This document shows positions 1 through 8,775 of a DNA stretch of 64,000 nt, piece by piece. Source of the stretch: Bradyrhizobium sp. sBnM-33 (GTDB lineage Bacteria > Pseudomonadota > Alphaproteobacteria > Rhizobiales > Xanthobacteraceae). The notes under the pieces were generated by a model. It was not told where the DNA came from. It did no database searches and saw only the letters and a program-made list of their open reading frames with translations. The position numbers and the translations under genes are program-made. The stretch spans positions 6,572,001-6,636,000 of the forward strand of contig NZ_CP136624.1 of assembly GCF_032917945.1 (NCBI RefSeq), written 5' to 3'. Position 1 is the stretch's first letter, and the number at the start of each line of letters is the position of its first letter.

Positions 1-1
1 G

Positions 2-274
2 ATCATGGGCCTGAGCTTCGCCAAAACTGGCGCGATCACCTTCAAGGACGGCAAGGTACAACAGGGCAATTTCGACGATTTCCCGGTGCTCCGGATCGAC
101 GAATCCCCTGCCGTGACCAACGTCTATATCGTGCCTCCCGGACCGGACACGCCGCCCAGCGGCGTCGGTGAGCCGGGCGTGCCGCCCGTTGCGCCGGCGC
201 TGATCAACGCGATCTTCGCCGCGACCGGCAAGCGCATCCGCGCACTGCCGATCGGCAAGCAATTGGAAGCGTAA
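2..274 (+). CDS. C-terminal end of a xanthine-dehydrogenase-family molybdopterin-binding subunit (partial)
   Basis: The reading frame is open from the window edge to a TAA stop, about 90 residues. The tail pattern, with an FDDFPVLR segment, a conserved [21 protein letters not shown] stretch broken here as [10 protein letters not shown] and [11 protein letters not shown], and a closing RIRALPI, is typical of the large molybdenum-cofactor subunit of aldehyde oxidase/xanthine dehydrogenase-like hydroxylases (IorB/CoxL superfamily). The substrate cannot be told from the tail. The rest of the gene and its usual 2Fe-2S partner lie outside the window. Confidence 0.8.
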   Translation: MMGLSFAKTGAITFKDGKVQQGNFDDFPVLRIDESPAVTNVYIVPPGPDTPPSGVGEPGVPPVAPALINAIFAATGKRIRALPIGKQLEA

Positions 275-277
275 GGA

Positions 278-302
278 GGAACGTTAGACCGCACGGGCCG
301 TT
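278..302 (+). promoter_or_regulatory. Predicted EcfG (general stress sigma factor) promoter
   Basis: GGAAC at 278-282 and CGTT at 299-302 are separated by exactly 16 bases. This matches the alphaproteobacterial EcfG consensus GGAAC-N16/17-CGTT. It lies 27 bases before the ATG of the small exported protein at 330 and just after the stop codon of the previous gene. Confidence 0.65.
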
Positions 303-329
303 TTCGTTGATCTAGGAGGAGCCAGACCG

Positions 330-593
330 ATGAAACCCAACTCAACGGCGCTCGCGGTGTCGCTGCTGTCGAGCGTGCTTCTGTTGACTGCCCAGGCGGC
401 GACCGCTCAAACCACGTCGCCGCCGCCCGCGACCGCAACGCGGCCAGCAACAACACCGCCGGGGCAAACCTCGATGCCAAGCGAAAGCCCACCGGCCACG
501 ACAACGCAGACCACCGGCGAAGCCAGCCGGGATCCGATGATCAAGCAAATGAACGAAGACGAAAAGCGGAAGGTCGAGACCAAGGGCAAATAA
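330..593 (+). CDS. Small exported Pro/Thr-rich protein of unknown function
   Basis: An 87-residue product. It has an N-terminal signal peptide (hydrophobic core [14 protein letters not shown], likely cut after TAQA), then a low-complexity Pro/Thr/Ala linker at about 27-66 and a charged tail ([18 protein letters not shown]). A strong ribosome site (AGGAGGAG) precedes the ATG, an EcfG-type promoter sits just upstream and a rho-independent terminator follows, so it is a self-contained transcription unit. No domain is recognised. The promoter suggests a periplasmic protein made under general stress. Confidence 0.7.
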   Translation: MKPNSTALAVSLLSSVLLLTAQAATAQTTSPPPATATRPATTPPGQTSMPSESPPATTTQTTGEASRDPMIKQMNEDEKRKVETKGK

Positions 594-610
594 AAACAAG
601 CCAACCTGAA

Positions 611-639
611 AGCGGCGGACGTTCGTCCGCCGCTTTTTT
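611..639 (+). terminator. Rho-independent terminator
   Basis: A perfect 10-bp stem (AGCGGCGGAC / GTCCGCCGCT) with a GTTC loop is followed by a run of six T from 634. It ends the small-protein gene. The minus-strand side has only a short T run, so it may weakly stop the converging dehydrogenase operon too. Confidence 0.9.
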
Positions 640-680
640 CGCGCCGCTCCGTTGCCGTCTCGGCAAATTGCCTCTGGCGG

Positions 681-2408
681 TTACTTCTTGAGGGCAAACA
701 CCCAGACGACGCCGCCCTGCGGCACGTTGTTCTCGATACCGATGTTGTTGGTCGTCAGCGCGTCCTGGATGCGCTGGGCGTCTACACCCCACCCGGACTG
801 GATCGCGATATACTGTGTCCCGTCCACTTCGTAGGCGACCGGCATGCCCATGATGCCGGAATTGGTCTTCTGCTCCCAAAGCAGTTCGCCGGTCTTGGCG
901 TGGAAGGCGCGGAACATCCGGTCGTTGGTACCTCCGACAAAGATCAGGTCGCCCGCGGTCGCCGTCACCGACCCAAACAGGTGCGATCTGGGGAAAAGAT
1001 GCGACCACACCTTCTTTCCCGTCGCCGGATCCCACGCCTGCAGCTCACCAAAATGCGTGGCGCCGGCGCGAACCTTCAGACCGATATCTTCGGGCTTGGT
1101 CCCGAGCCAAAGCTGACCGGGCACCAACGGCACCTTCTCGCCGGTAAAGCCGCCGCAGAAATTCTCGTTGGCGGGAATATAGACCAAGCGGGTCTTCGGA
1201 CTATAGGCCGCCGACGGCCAGTCCTTGCCGCCCCATAACGACGGACAGAACTCAACCCGCTTGCCCATAACCGGCTTGTGAGCCGGATCGACGATCGGCT
1301 TGCCCGTCTCGGGCTCAATGCCCTTCCAGACGTCGGTATAGACATAAGGCCAGCCGGCCACATACTTGATGCTGTCCGGCTTGCGCTCGAGTACCCAGAA
1401 GATCGCGTTGCGTCCCGGATGGATGAGGCTCTTGAAGATGCGACCATCCCGCTGCAGGTCGATCAGCATTGGCGCATCCACCTCGTCCCAATCCCAGGAA
1501 TCGTTCTGATGGTACTGGAAATAGGTTTTGATCTTGCCGCTATCCGGGTCGAGCGCTAGCACCGAGGTTGTGTAGAGATTGTCGCCGGGGTGAGTATCTC
1601 CCGGCCACGGGGCGGCGTTGCCGGTGCCCCAGTAAATGGTCCGGGTGTCGGGATCGTAGTTGCCCGTCATCCACGCAGAGCCGCCGCCCGTTTTCCAGTC
1701 GTCGCCGCTCCAGGTCTCGTGGCCCGGTTCGCCTGGGCCGGGAATGGTGAAGGTCCGCCACAATTCTTTGCCGTTATTGGCATCATAGGCGACGACATAG
1801 CCGCGCACGCCGAATTCACCGCCGGCGGCACCGACGATAACCTTGCCATCGACAACCAGCGGCATCAGGGTCAGGTACTGACCCTTTTTGTAGTCCTGGA
1901 CTTTGGTATCCCACAGGACCTTGCCGGTTTTGGCATCGAGCGCGACCACATGGTCATCCGTTGTAGCCAGGTACAGCTTGTCCTGCCACAATCCCACCCC
2001 GCGGTTGGTCGGGTGCAATTGGAAGAGATCGTCGGGGAGCTGGCGTTTGTAACGCCAGTACTCATCGCCTGTCTTGGCGTTGAGGGCGATCACCTGGCCC
2101 TGTGGGGTGGCGACGAACATCACGCCATTGTTTACGATCGGCGGCGCCTCGTGCCCCTCAATCACGCCGGTCGAGAAGGTCCACACCGGCACCAGGTCTT
2201 TTACGTTCGAAGTATTGATCTGGTCGAGCGGGCTGTATCCCTGGCCGTCATAGGTTCGGCGATAGAGCATCCAGTTGCCGGGTTCCGGGTTCTTCAGGCG
2301 GTCGGCGGTCACCGGGGTGTATTTCTCAATCGGGCCGGCAATGGCAGCGATTGAAAACAGGCACGTGGACGCAACAAAGCTCGACAATAGCCATTGCTTC
2401 ATGGTCAT
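681..2408 (-). CDS. PQQ-dependent alcohol dehydrogenase, lanthanide-type, without the vicinal Cys pair
   Basis: A periplasmic quinoprotein of 575 residues with signal peptide and repeated PQQ-propeller motifs ([22 protein letters not shown]). It should oxidise an alcohol or aldehyde and pass electrons to a periplasmic acceptor. Metal-site residues are visible: E198 (GGEFG), N264 (GTGN), catalytic D306 and D308 two residues later (WDWDEV). The second Asp is the hallmark of lanthanide-dependent members. The adjacent Cys-Cys that normally contacts PQQ, seen in the neighbouring XoxF as MCCDTVNRG, is replaced by FQLHPTNRG. The start at 2408 follows an AGGGAG site; an upstream ATG at 2438 has no such site. 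It lies 66 bases downstream of the Rieske gene, in the same direction. The substrate is unknown. Confidence 0.88.
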   Translation of the reverse strand: MTMKQWLLSSFVASTCLFSIAAIAGPIEKYTPVTADRLKNPEPGNWMLYRRTYDGQGYSPLDQINTSNVKDLVPVWTFSTGVIEGHEAPPIVNNGVMFVATPQGQVIALNAKTGDEYWRYKRQLPDDLFQLHPTNRGVGLWQDKLYLATTDDHVVALDAKTGKVLWDTKVQDYKKGQYLTLMPLVVDGKVIVGAAGGEFGVRGYVVAYDANNGKELWRTFTIPGPGEPGHETWSGDDWKTGGGSAWMTGNYDPDTRTIYWGTGNAAPWPGDTHPGDNLYTTSVLALDPDSGKIKTYFQYHQNDSWDWDEVDAPMLIDLQRDGRIFKSLIHPGRNAIFWVLERKPDSIKYVAGWPYVYTDVWKGIEPETGKPIVDPAHKPVMGKRVEFCPSLWGGKDWPSAAYSPKTRLVYIPANENFCGGFTGEKVPLVPGQLWLGTKPEDIGLKVRAGATHFGELQAWDPATGKKVWSHLFPRSHLFGSVTATAGDLIFVGGTNDRMFRAFHAKTGELLWEQKTNSGIMGMPVAYEVDGTQYIAIQSGWGVDAQRIQDALTTNNIGIENNVPQGGVVWVFALKK

Positions 2409-2474
2409 GGACGCTAGCTCCCTGTTTGTTTTCTTCATCTTTTTTAGTCGTGCGGCATCTGATGCGGGCGGCCG

Positions 2475-3068
2475 TCACCCTCCTTGCTGTGCTCCTACCT
2501 TTCCAACGAATGTCGCAGCTATGGTGAGCGAGCCGTCGGCTATTACCAGCGGGAGTGCCGCAAGGCGCCGCGGCGCTGGTCCAAACACCACTTGCGCGCT
2601 TTGCCGGGGGTCGAACTCGGAATTATGGCAAACGCACTTAAGGACGTCCTTGTCGCCCTGCGCTGCCTTCCCCCACGCCGTGATGGGGCACCCGGCATGG
2701 GAACAAATTACCGAATACGCAACGATGCCGTCGGCCGACCGCGGGCGCGTGCTGTCATCAAGTTCGGCTGGATCAAGCTTTACGACTACCACCTCATTCA
2801 ACCGCGAGCCTTTGCGGACCACTGAGGTTTTGGGATCCTTTGGCCAGGCGCGGACGGCTGGTCCGCCGGGTTTTAGATCCTGCGGCTTGATCACTTCACC
2901 CGCATGATCTCCTTCGGCGAAGACCAGGACGTCGGCCTTTTGAGGTCGCAGGTCGCTGCCAGGGGCGTCCTCTTCGGCAGCGGCCGATCGAGGCGCCGAT
3001 GCGTGCACCGCACTTGCGAGGGCGGTCAGGAGGATTGTGCGCCGAGTCTGGTCTGAAGGCGATGACAT
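2475..3068 (-). CDS. Tat-exported Rieske 2Fe-2S protein
   Basis: A 197-residue protein with an N-terminal twin-arginine motif (QTRRTILL) and two Rieske cluster motifs, CSHAGC (C122, H124, C127) and CVCHNSEFD (C145, C147, H148). These supply both Cys/His ligand pairs and the disulfide pair. It is a small periplasmic or membrane-anchored electron carrier like the small subunit of arsenite oxidase or the bc1 Rieske. It is the first gene of a two-gene unit with the PQQ dehydrogenase, which suggests it accepts that enzyme's electrons. This is inferred from position only, since such enzymes usually use a cytochrome c. ATG 3068 is the start that puts RR near the N-terminus. Confidence 0.85.
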   Translation of the reverse strand: MSSPSDQTRRTILLTALASAVHASAPRSAAAEEDAPGSDLRPQKADVLVFAEGDHAGEVIKPQDLKPGGPAVRAWPKDPKTSVVRKGSRLNEVVVVKLDPAELDDSTRPRSADGIVAYSVICSHAGCPITAWGKAAQGDKDVLKCVCHNSEFDPRQSAQVVFGPAPRRLAALPLVIADGSLTIAATFVGKVGAQQGG

Positions 3069-3496
3069 TTTCGTCTCGCTTTCTGCACTGATGCCATGGA
3101 GTGATGGCGGATGCGCGATGGTTTGACAAACTGAAAGGCTGAACTCGGCCAAAAAGAGGCGGCGTACAAATTTTGTTAGGCGTGGCCTTCGTCTTTAAAA
3201 ATTCACGCGGTTTGTCCGACGCAACTGCAGCAAACTGCACTATGCCGCGTTCCAGACGCTGCGCGAGATCGGCAAACCTCGCCGCCCAAAGCGGGCAGTT
3301 TCCGACACAAATACTTTCCGGCGCAGGTAGCTTCACCATCCCACTGGCGAGCGGCATCAACGGACCGCGACGTACGCGGCCTTATACGTTGAAGCGACGA
3401 ATGTGCGCCGGTTGACTTCTCGCTGTATTCTCCAAATACTTGGCCGAGAACTGGAAAAACCAGTCCCGGCGATAACGATATTCAGGGGAGGACACG
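3069..3496. other. Intergenic region between divergent units
   Basis: No convincing gene is seen in these 428 bases. The stretch must hold the promoter of the Rieske-dehydrogenase pair (leftward) and of the binding-protein gene (rightward). I looked for the repeat motif found before xoxF and pqqA and did not see it here. Confidence 0.5.
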
Positions 3497-4807
3497 ATGC
3501 CGACTTCACGCAGAACACTGCTGAAGACTTCTGCGGCGGCCGCCGCTGCATTCAGTTTCGATTGGAGCCGCGCGCAGGCGCAAGCTGAGACGGTACGCAT
3601 CGGTCTGATCTACGACTTGACGGGCCCCTTTGCCGCCGGCGGGTCGGTCGCCTCCTCCATCGGCGCGCAGATTGCCATCGACCTCGTGAACGAAAAGGGC
3701 GGCATCGGCGGCAAGTACAAGGTCTCCCCTGTCGCTGCCGATTCCCAGAGCAAGCCGGATGTGGCGATCAATGAAGCCAATCGCCTGATCGACCAGGAGA
3801 AGATCGACATCATCAACGGTGTCTACGCGAGTTCGCACGCGGTCCCGCTCGCGGCCAAGGTCGAACAGCAGAAAAAGATCCTCTGGATCACGACTGCGGT
3901 TTCGACCGCCGTATTCAAGGACAAGAACCTGCAATACGTCTTCCGCGCACAAATTCATTCCGACCAGTATGGCCAGGCTTTTGCGAGCTTCATCAGCGAG
4001 CACGCCAAAGCCAAGCTCGGCATGGAGCCCAAGGACGTCAAGGTGGCGCTGATTCACGAGGACGGCCCTTACGGGGTCGGCGTTGCCGTGGCCGACGAAG
4101 CCTATGCGAAGGAGGCCGGCCTGCAAGTCGTGCTCAAGGAAGGCTATTCAGCGTCGGCCCCCGACCTGTCGGTGTTGGTGACCAAGATCAAGCGCGCCAG
4201 GGCTGACGTGATTTCCCATGCCGGATACAATCCGGACATCACTCTGTTCCTGCGCCAAGCGCGGGAGAACGGCCTCAAGTTCAAGATGCTGTTCGGCGCC
4301 GGCGCAGGCTACAGCCAGCTCGACAAGTTGCGCGCGACCTTCGGCGCGGACATCGACAATTTCTGCAACATCGATCCGGTGCCGGCGCAATTGCTCGATC
4401 CCGCAAAACTCGCGCCCGGCATCGGCGATCTCACCAAGATCATGGTCGCGCGCTACAAAGAGAAAACCAGCGCGACCGACGTTCCGCCGCATTGTTCGAT
4501 GGGTTTCAACCAGACCTGGATCCTGCTCAACAACGTGCTGCCGGTGGCGAAGGAAAAATACGGCGGCTTCGATCCCGAAGCGGTTCGCAAGGCGGCACTC
4601 GACGTGGACATCCCGCCGGGCGGCACTATCCAGGGCTACGGCGTGAAATTCTATCGGCCCGGTACGCCGCTCTCCGGCCAGAACGAGCGCTCAACCCCGG
4701 TCGTGATGCAAAATGCCGGCGAGCATATCTCGGTGGTCTGGCCCACCAGCATCAGGACGCGGGATCCAGTGTTCCCGCTGCCGAAGTCATCGGTCTATGC
4801 GGCGTAA
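3497..4807 (+). CDS. ABC transporter substrate-binding protein, branched-chain amino acid type
   Basis: A 436-residue periplasmic binding protein of the Peripla_BP_6 (LivJ-like) family. It opens with a Tat signal (SRRTLLKTSAAAAAA), then VRIGLIYDLTGPFAAGG, the usual first strand and ligand loop. A purine-rich AGGGGAGG precedes the ATG. No permease or ATPase gene is next to it, so it is an orphan receptor that must use a transporter encoded elsewhere. The ligand cannot be deduced; in this family it ranges from amino acids to amides, urea and aromatic acids. Confidence 0.85.
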   Translation: MPTSRRTLLKTSAAAAAAFSFDWSRAQAQAETVRIGLIYDLTGPFAAGGSVASSIGAQIAIDLVNEKGGIGGKYKVSPVAADSQSKPDVAINEANRLIDQEKIDIINGVYASSHAVPLAAKVEQQKKILWITTAVSTAVFKDKNLQYVFRAQIHSDQYGQAFASFISEHAKAKLGMEPKDVKVALIHEDGPYGVGVAVADEAYAKEAGLQVVLKEGYSASAPDLSVLVTKIKRARADVISHAGYNPDITLFLRQARENGLKFKMLFGAGAGYSQLDKLRATFGADIDNFCNIDPVPAQLLDPAKLAPGIGDLTKIMVARYKEKTSATDVPPHCSMGFNQTWILLNNVLPVAKEKYGGFDPEAVRKAALDVDIPPGGTIQGYGVKFYRPGTPLSGQNERSTPVVMQNAGEHISVVWPTSIRTRDPVFPLPKSSVYAA

Positions 4808-5037
4808 GGGCTGAAATGATCTAATCAGTCTGTTCGCGATCGCGGTCTTACCTATCCCGCTTGCGAGCCCTTGCGAGGGAGGTCGTATCGCTTCGAAGAT
4901 GCGATACGGGTGGGGAAATTCTCTCCACACGAACAGTGTGACTCGCTGCGGCACCCCCACCCCAACCCTCCCCGCGAAGAGCGGGAGAGGGAGCGCAGTT
5001 CTTTCGCGGCTAGTATTCGACCTCATCTCGTCACGGC
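4808..5037. repeat. Intergenic palindromic repeat region
   Basis: Two structured pieces lie between converging genes. An 8-bp stem CGTATCGC/GCGATACG (4884-4891 and 4901-4908) is followed at about 4969-4992 by CTCCCCGC...GCGGGAGAG. Both look like dispersed intergenic elements common in Bradyrhizobium-type genomes. That is family knowledge; copy number was not tested. It may also serve as a two-way terminator. Confidence 0.5.
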
Positions 5038-6207
5038 TCACAGCGTGACGCGCCGTCCCTCCTCAGCTGCCCAATAGCCGGCGTAGTTGACTTTGATCGT
5101 CTCAAACGCCAGCGCCAGATCGGAGAGCGGTTGCCGGCCGCTGGCGACGCACTCCATGAAGTCCTGGATTTCCTGCGTATAGCCGCGCGTCCATTCCTCC
5201 TCAAGACAGACATATTGCCAGCCGGTCTTGCGGTCGACCTTTTCGGTGATATAGACGCCGGCAAGCTTCTCCTCACTGGTCTGGTAGCTCATCATGTGCG
5301 TGTTCGGCGTGATGTTGGCGAATAGCGAGCCGCCGCTGGTATAGGTCTCGATCAGGTTGCGGACGCCACCCATGATCATGTCGCCGGAAAGCACCGTCGC
5401 CTTGGTGCCATCGGAGAAGGTCACCGTGAGCGTGCCCCAATCCTCGACGTCGACCGGATTGGCCTTGATGTAGGTACGCTCCTCCGGTTTGAGGATAGCC
5501 GTCACATTGCCGACGTCACACGTCACGCTCGCAACGCCAATCGTCTCACCGCGAGCCTTCGCCTCAACCTGCTTAAGATAAAGCACCGCCGAAAGCGGAT
5601 GGCATCCCATCCGGATCAGCGAGCCGCCGCCGGTCATCGCCCATTGCGCGGCGTGCGCCGCGTGCGAGCCGGAGTGGCTCTCCTCCCCCTTCATGAACAG
5701 GATTTTGTCTTTCGTGGCCTTGAGGATCTCGGCGGTCTTGGTCACTGCCGGCGCATAAATCCAGTCCTCCGCATACATGAAGAGCTTGCCGGTCCTGTTG
5801 ATCGCCGCACGGGTCTGCGCCATTTCGTCCAGCACGCGCTCATACATTAATGCCTTCGGCACGTGCTTACCGATCGGCGCCCTGTCGCCATCCCGGCCGA
5901 AATAGCCGGCGAATGGCTTTTCGCAGATAACGTGTTTGCCGGCCTGCATCGCATCGACAATCATCGAAGTGTGCAAATTGGGTGGCGTGCAGATGTCGAT
6001 CACATCGAGCTCGCCGTCGGCGATCAGATCGACAAAGCTGCGGTATACCGCCGGGATCTGGTGACGATTGGCAAACTCGAGGACATAACTGCCCCTCGCT
6101 GCAACAGCCCTGACCTCGACATCCAGGCCATAAACGCGCCGATAGGCGTGCATGTGCAGCTCGGACACGAAGCCGCAGCCGGCCAGACCGATCCTGATTT
6201 TCGCCAT
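5038..6207 (-). CDS. Gfo/Idh/MocA family oxidoreductase
   Basis: A 389-residue cytoplasmic NAD(P)-dependent sugar or polyol dehydrogenase-like protein. The N-terminal Rossmann fold has GLAGCGFVSELH (dinucleotide loop) and the family signature EKPFAG about residue 95-100, followed by the C-terminal alpha/beta substrate domain. It is single and convergent with the binding-protein gene. The family acts on inositol, glucose-fructose, scyllo-inositol and sugar acids; nothing nearby fixes the substrate. Confidence 0.85.
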   Translation of the reverse strand: MAKIRIGLAGCGFVSELHMHAYRRVYGLDVEVRAVAARGSYVLEFANRHQIPAVYRSFVDLIADGELDVIDICTPPNLHTSMIVDAMQAGKHVICEKPFAGYFGRDGDRAPIGKHVPKALMYERVLDEMAQTRAAINRTGKLFMYAEDWIYAPAVTKTAEILKATKDKILFMKGEESHSGSHAAHAAQWAMTGGGSLIRMGCHPLSAVLYLKQVEAKARGETIGVASVTCDVGNVTAILKPEERTYIKANPVDVEDWGTLTVTFSDGTKATVLSGDMIMGGVRNLIETYTSGGSLFANITPNTHMMSYQTSEEKLAGVYITEKVDRKTGWQYVCLEEEWTRGYTQEIQDFMECVASGRQPLSDLALAFETIKVNYAGYWAAEEGRRVTL

Positions 6208-6383
6208 TGCGGATACATCCCGGGTTGTCGTTGGTCAGGATCGTACAACAGGGAATTAGGGCGAGTCACTCTCGTAGGGTGGCGCGTCACATGAGCCGGC
6301 CCGTATCTGATGCGCTCACGGATATTAATACCGCTATGCGAGCTCGACATGCACAAGAAACGTGCGGCCGGCCGACGGTGGGC

Positions 6384-6806
6384 TCAGCTATGTCGACGCT
6401 CCAGCTTCCGTACAAAGCCGGAGTCCGTATGACGCCCTTCATACTCGTCATCGATTTCCTTCAGGAGGGTGTCGCCCTTCTTCGGCTCCACAGCAAGCAG
6501 TATAGCGTCGATCTTGGCCTCTATCCGGTCCTCGCCCTCCTTGGATTGCGGCGAGCCGACGTGCAACAAAATGGCCAGACCGGCCACCTGCCAAAGCAGT
6601 TGCAAAAACTCAGATTGCCAGTTCTCCAGCATGTCACGCATCATCTGCATGGTGTAGTCGCTGATTTCAACCGGCTGCTTGAGAGCAAGCTGCTCGTTCG
6701 CGTAGGCATACCAGCCGAATATCCAGTGACCGGTCAGCGTGATCAGAAATAAAGCCCCAGTAACCCAGGCGAACCCGTACCGCGTCCAGATCGATCTCCG
6801 AGCCAT
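6384..6806 (-). CDS. DUF6766-like small membrane protein
   Basis: A 140-residue protein with two probable membrane helices (GFAWVTGALFLITLTGHWIFGW and FLQLLWQVAGLAILLHVG, each described here in part) and a charged C-terminal tail. The layout matches a family of unknown function frequent in soil bacteria (DUF6766). The ATG at 6806 has an AGGAG site seven bases upstream, whereas the longer frame to 6848 does not. A possible EcfG promoter lies upstream. Confidence 0.65.
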   Translation of the reverse strand: MARRSIWTRYGFAWVTGALFLITLTGHWIFGWYAYANEQLALKQPVEISDYTMQMMRDMLENWQSEFLQLLWQVAGLAILLHVGSPQSKEGEDRIEAKIDAILLAVEPKKGDTLLKEIDDEYEGRHTDSGFVRKLERRHS

Positions 6807-6853
6807 ATCATGCTCCTGCTTCGCGCCTGCGAGCCATGAACGCCTCATCCTTC

Positions 6854-6878
6854 AATGCTGATTTGTTCCGTAAGTTCC
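6854..6878 (-). promoter_or_regulatory. Possible EcfG-type promoter
   Basis: Read leftward, GGAAC (6878-6874) is followed after 16 bases by CATT (6857-6854), one mismatch from the CGTT -10 element. It is 47 bases before the DUF6766-like start codon. It is weaker than the site at 278-302. Confidence 0.35.
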
Positions 6879-6988
6879 CTTAGGTGCACTGCTGCGCCAA
6901 GCGACGCGCGAAGGGGAACATCTTTGGGAACTTAGACTTGATGTTTGGTGCCCGTTGAGGGCGATAAGCCAGACCGTTGAACGTCCGG

Positions 6989-7642
6989 ATGACCAGTCCC
7001 GCCATCGCGAGCGCTACTGCCGTTCTCTTGACTGGGGCGGCGGTGCTTTTGGTTTACGATCTGGGTCATTTCTCGACCCATATGGTGCTGCACATCGCGT
7101 CGATGAATATCATCGCGCCCTCAGTCGCCGCGCTGATCGTTACTCGCCGGCACATCGGCAGCACCCGACCGTTTTGGCTTTGGACCGCGACTTTCCTTCA
7201 GATTGTTCTGCTCTGGACGTGGCATTCCCCCGCGGTCTATGACCTTCTCCTCCGGTCTCCGGGGGCTGGGTTGACGTTCCACGCAACGTTATTGTTAGCT
7301 GCGCTCTTCTTCTGGCTGTCCCTGCTGACAACTTCCGCCGCATCGCGGTGGCAGACAATTCCGGCGCTCCTGCTTACTGGAAAACTGACATGTCTGCTTG
7401 CGGCGCTGCTCATCTTCGCGCCGAGAACGCTCTATGGGTTCGCGAGCCATCTTGGTGACGCTCCTGAACATTTCTCATTGTTTCACGCGCTGGAGGATCA
7501 ACAGCTAGCCGGCCTGCTCATGATCACAGCCTGTCCCCTGAGCTATCTGGTCGCGGCCGTGATCATCACCGTGCAGTTATTAACACGCGCGGAAACATCG
7601 GCGGCTCCCATGCCGGACGGCAGGCTCCTCATCGGCCGTTAG
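6989..7642 (+). CDS. ctaG: Cytochrome c oxidase assembly protein, CtaG/caa3 type
   Basis: A 217-residue polytopic membrane protein with about six hydrophobic segments and conserved histidines in a helix (FSTHMVLHIASMNIIAPSVAAL begins it) and in LLWTWHSPAVYDLLL. This is the pattern of the CtaG_caa3 (DUF1404-like) family, which helps place copper in caa3-type oxidases. It heads the oxidase operon, three bases before the next gene. A TTG 12 bases further upstream (6977) is an alternative start; neither has a clear ribosome site. Confidence 0.75.
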   Translation: MTSPAIASATAVLLTGAAVLLVYDLGHFSTHMVLHIASMNIIAPSVAALIVTRRHIGSTRPFWLWTATFLQIVLLWTWHSPAVYDLLLRSPGAGLTFHATLLLAALFFWLSLLTTSAASRWQTIPALLLTGKLTCLLAALLIFAPRTLYGFASHLGDAPEHFSLFHALEDQQLAGLLMITACPLSYLVAAVIITVQLLTRAETSAAPMPDGRLLIGR

Positions 7643-7644
7643 CG

Positions 7645-8775
7645 ATGTCCCTGGTTTCACGCCCACGCCTGATACGAACCATCCGTTTCATTCTCTATGG
7701 TCTGGTTGCAATCGCGCTCGGCGGCTTTCTCTTCGCATGGTCCGGTCTTTACAGCGTTGCAGCAAGTCGTGGCCACTTCGCGCTGACCAACGCCATCCTT
7801 ACATTCGGAATGCGTAATTCCGTAAAGACTCATGCGCTTGGCATCGAGGCTCCGCAAACCTACAGCAACGACCTCTCGACACTCGGCGCCGCTCATTTCC
7901 ACGATGGATGCGCCTATTGCCACGGCGCACCAGGCGTTCCGATCGACCCGATCGCACAAAGCATGTTGCCTCCTCCACCTGACCTTTCGAAGGCGGTGCC
8001 GGATTGGCGCGATCGGGAGCTGTTCTGGATTGTCAAACATGGCATCAAGTACACCGGCATGCCGGCTTGGGTCGCGCCGCAGCGCGACGACGAAGTATGG
8101 GCGGTGGTCGCATTTCTCAAGCGACTTCCCACCCTTGATGCGGCCGGCTATCGCGAACTGGCGCTTGGCGGGTTGTCAATTCGACCGCAGATTGGGAGGG
8201 AGATCGCCACCACTGAGGATACCTCGAGGGCGATGAGCGCCTGCGCGCGCTGTCATGGTGCGGACCGCCGCGGACCGAAAAGCCACCTGGTACCGGTGCT
8301 GCACGGCCAGCCCGCCGAGTTTCTGATTGCGGCGCTGGAAGACTTTGCCGCGGGCCGTCGCGCGAGCGGCATCATGCAGCCGGTGGCAAGCGGACTGTCC
8401 CCCGCCGAACGCGAGCGGGTAGCACGCTACTATGCGACGCTTGCGCGACCGGGCGCGCCGAACCGATTGGAGAACGTTACGGCCGTCGAGCGTGGGCGCG
8501 AACTCGCGACGCGGGGGGATCCGAATGCAAGAATTCCCCCATGCATGAATTGTCACAGCGCCTCAGCGCTCAACGCGTATCCGCGTCTTTCGGAACAGCA
8601 TGCCGCCTACATCGTCAATAGGCTGCGGAATTGGAAGAAGGGAATTACATCCCCCTCAGCAACCGATGCGATTATGGCGCCTATCGCCCGGTCTCTAAAC
8701 GAGCAGCAGATCGACGATGTCGCGGCCTATTTTGCATCGACAAGCGCGTCAATTTCCAAAGAAGAGAATCAATGA
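7645..8775 (+). CDS. Membrane-anchored tri-heme cytochrome c
   Basis: A 376-residue protein with one N-terminal membrane helix (about 12-34) and three c-heme sites: CAYCH (89-93), CARCH (200-204) and CMNCH (300-304). Each lies in its own mono-heme domain, and TGMPAW supplies the likely Met ligand of the first. It resembles the tri-haem subunits of periplasmic dehydrogenases and probably feeds electrons to the oxidase encoded just downstream. Its TGA overlaps the coxB ATG (ATGA), so the two are translationally coupled. Confidence 0.85.
   Translation: MSLVSRPRLIRTIRFILYGLVAIALGGFLFAWSGLYSVAASRGHFALTNAILTFGMRNSVKTHALGIEAPQTYSNDLSTLGAAHFHDGCAYCHGAPGVPIDPIAQSMLPPPPDLSKAVPDWRDRELFWIVKHGIKYTGMPAWVAPQRDDEVWAVVAFLKRLPTLDAAGYRELALGGLSIRPQIGREIATTEDTSRAMSACARCHGADRRGPKSHLVPVLHGQPAEFLIAALEDFAAGRRASGIMQPVASGLSPAERERVARYYATLARPGAPNRLENVTAVERGRELATRGDPNARIPPCMNCHSASALNAYPRLSEQHAAYIVNRLRNWKKGITSPSATDAIMAPIARSLNEQQIDDVAAYFASTSASISKEENQ

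Noticed and set aside
2409..2438. ATG at 2438 as start of the PQQ dehydrogenase
   Set aside because: No ribosome site, while AGGGAG lies before ATG 2408 and the signal peptide begins there.
4787..5041. Minus-strand frame between the binding protein and Gfo/Idh/MocA genes
   Set aside because: It is made of palindromic intergenic repeats and has no start signals.
6920..6980. EcfG or FixK sites before the oxidase operon
   Set aside because: GGAAC copies exist but the spacing to CGTT is wrong (over 20 bases), and only half of a TTGAT-N4-ATCAA site is present.
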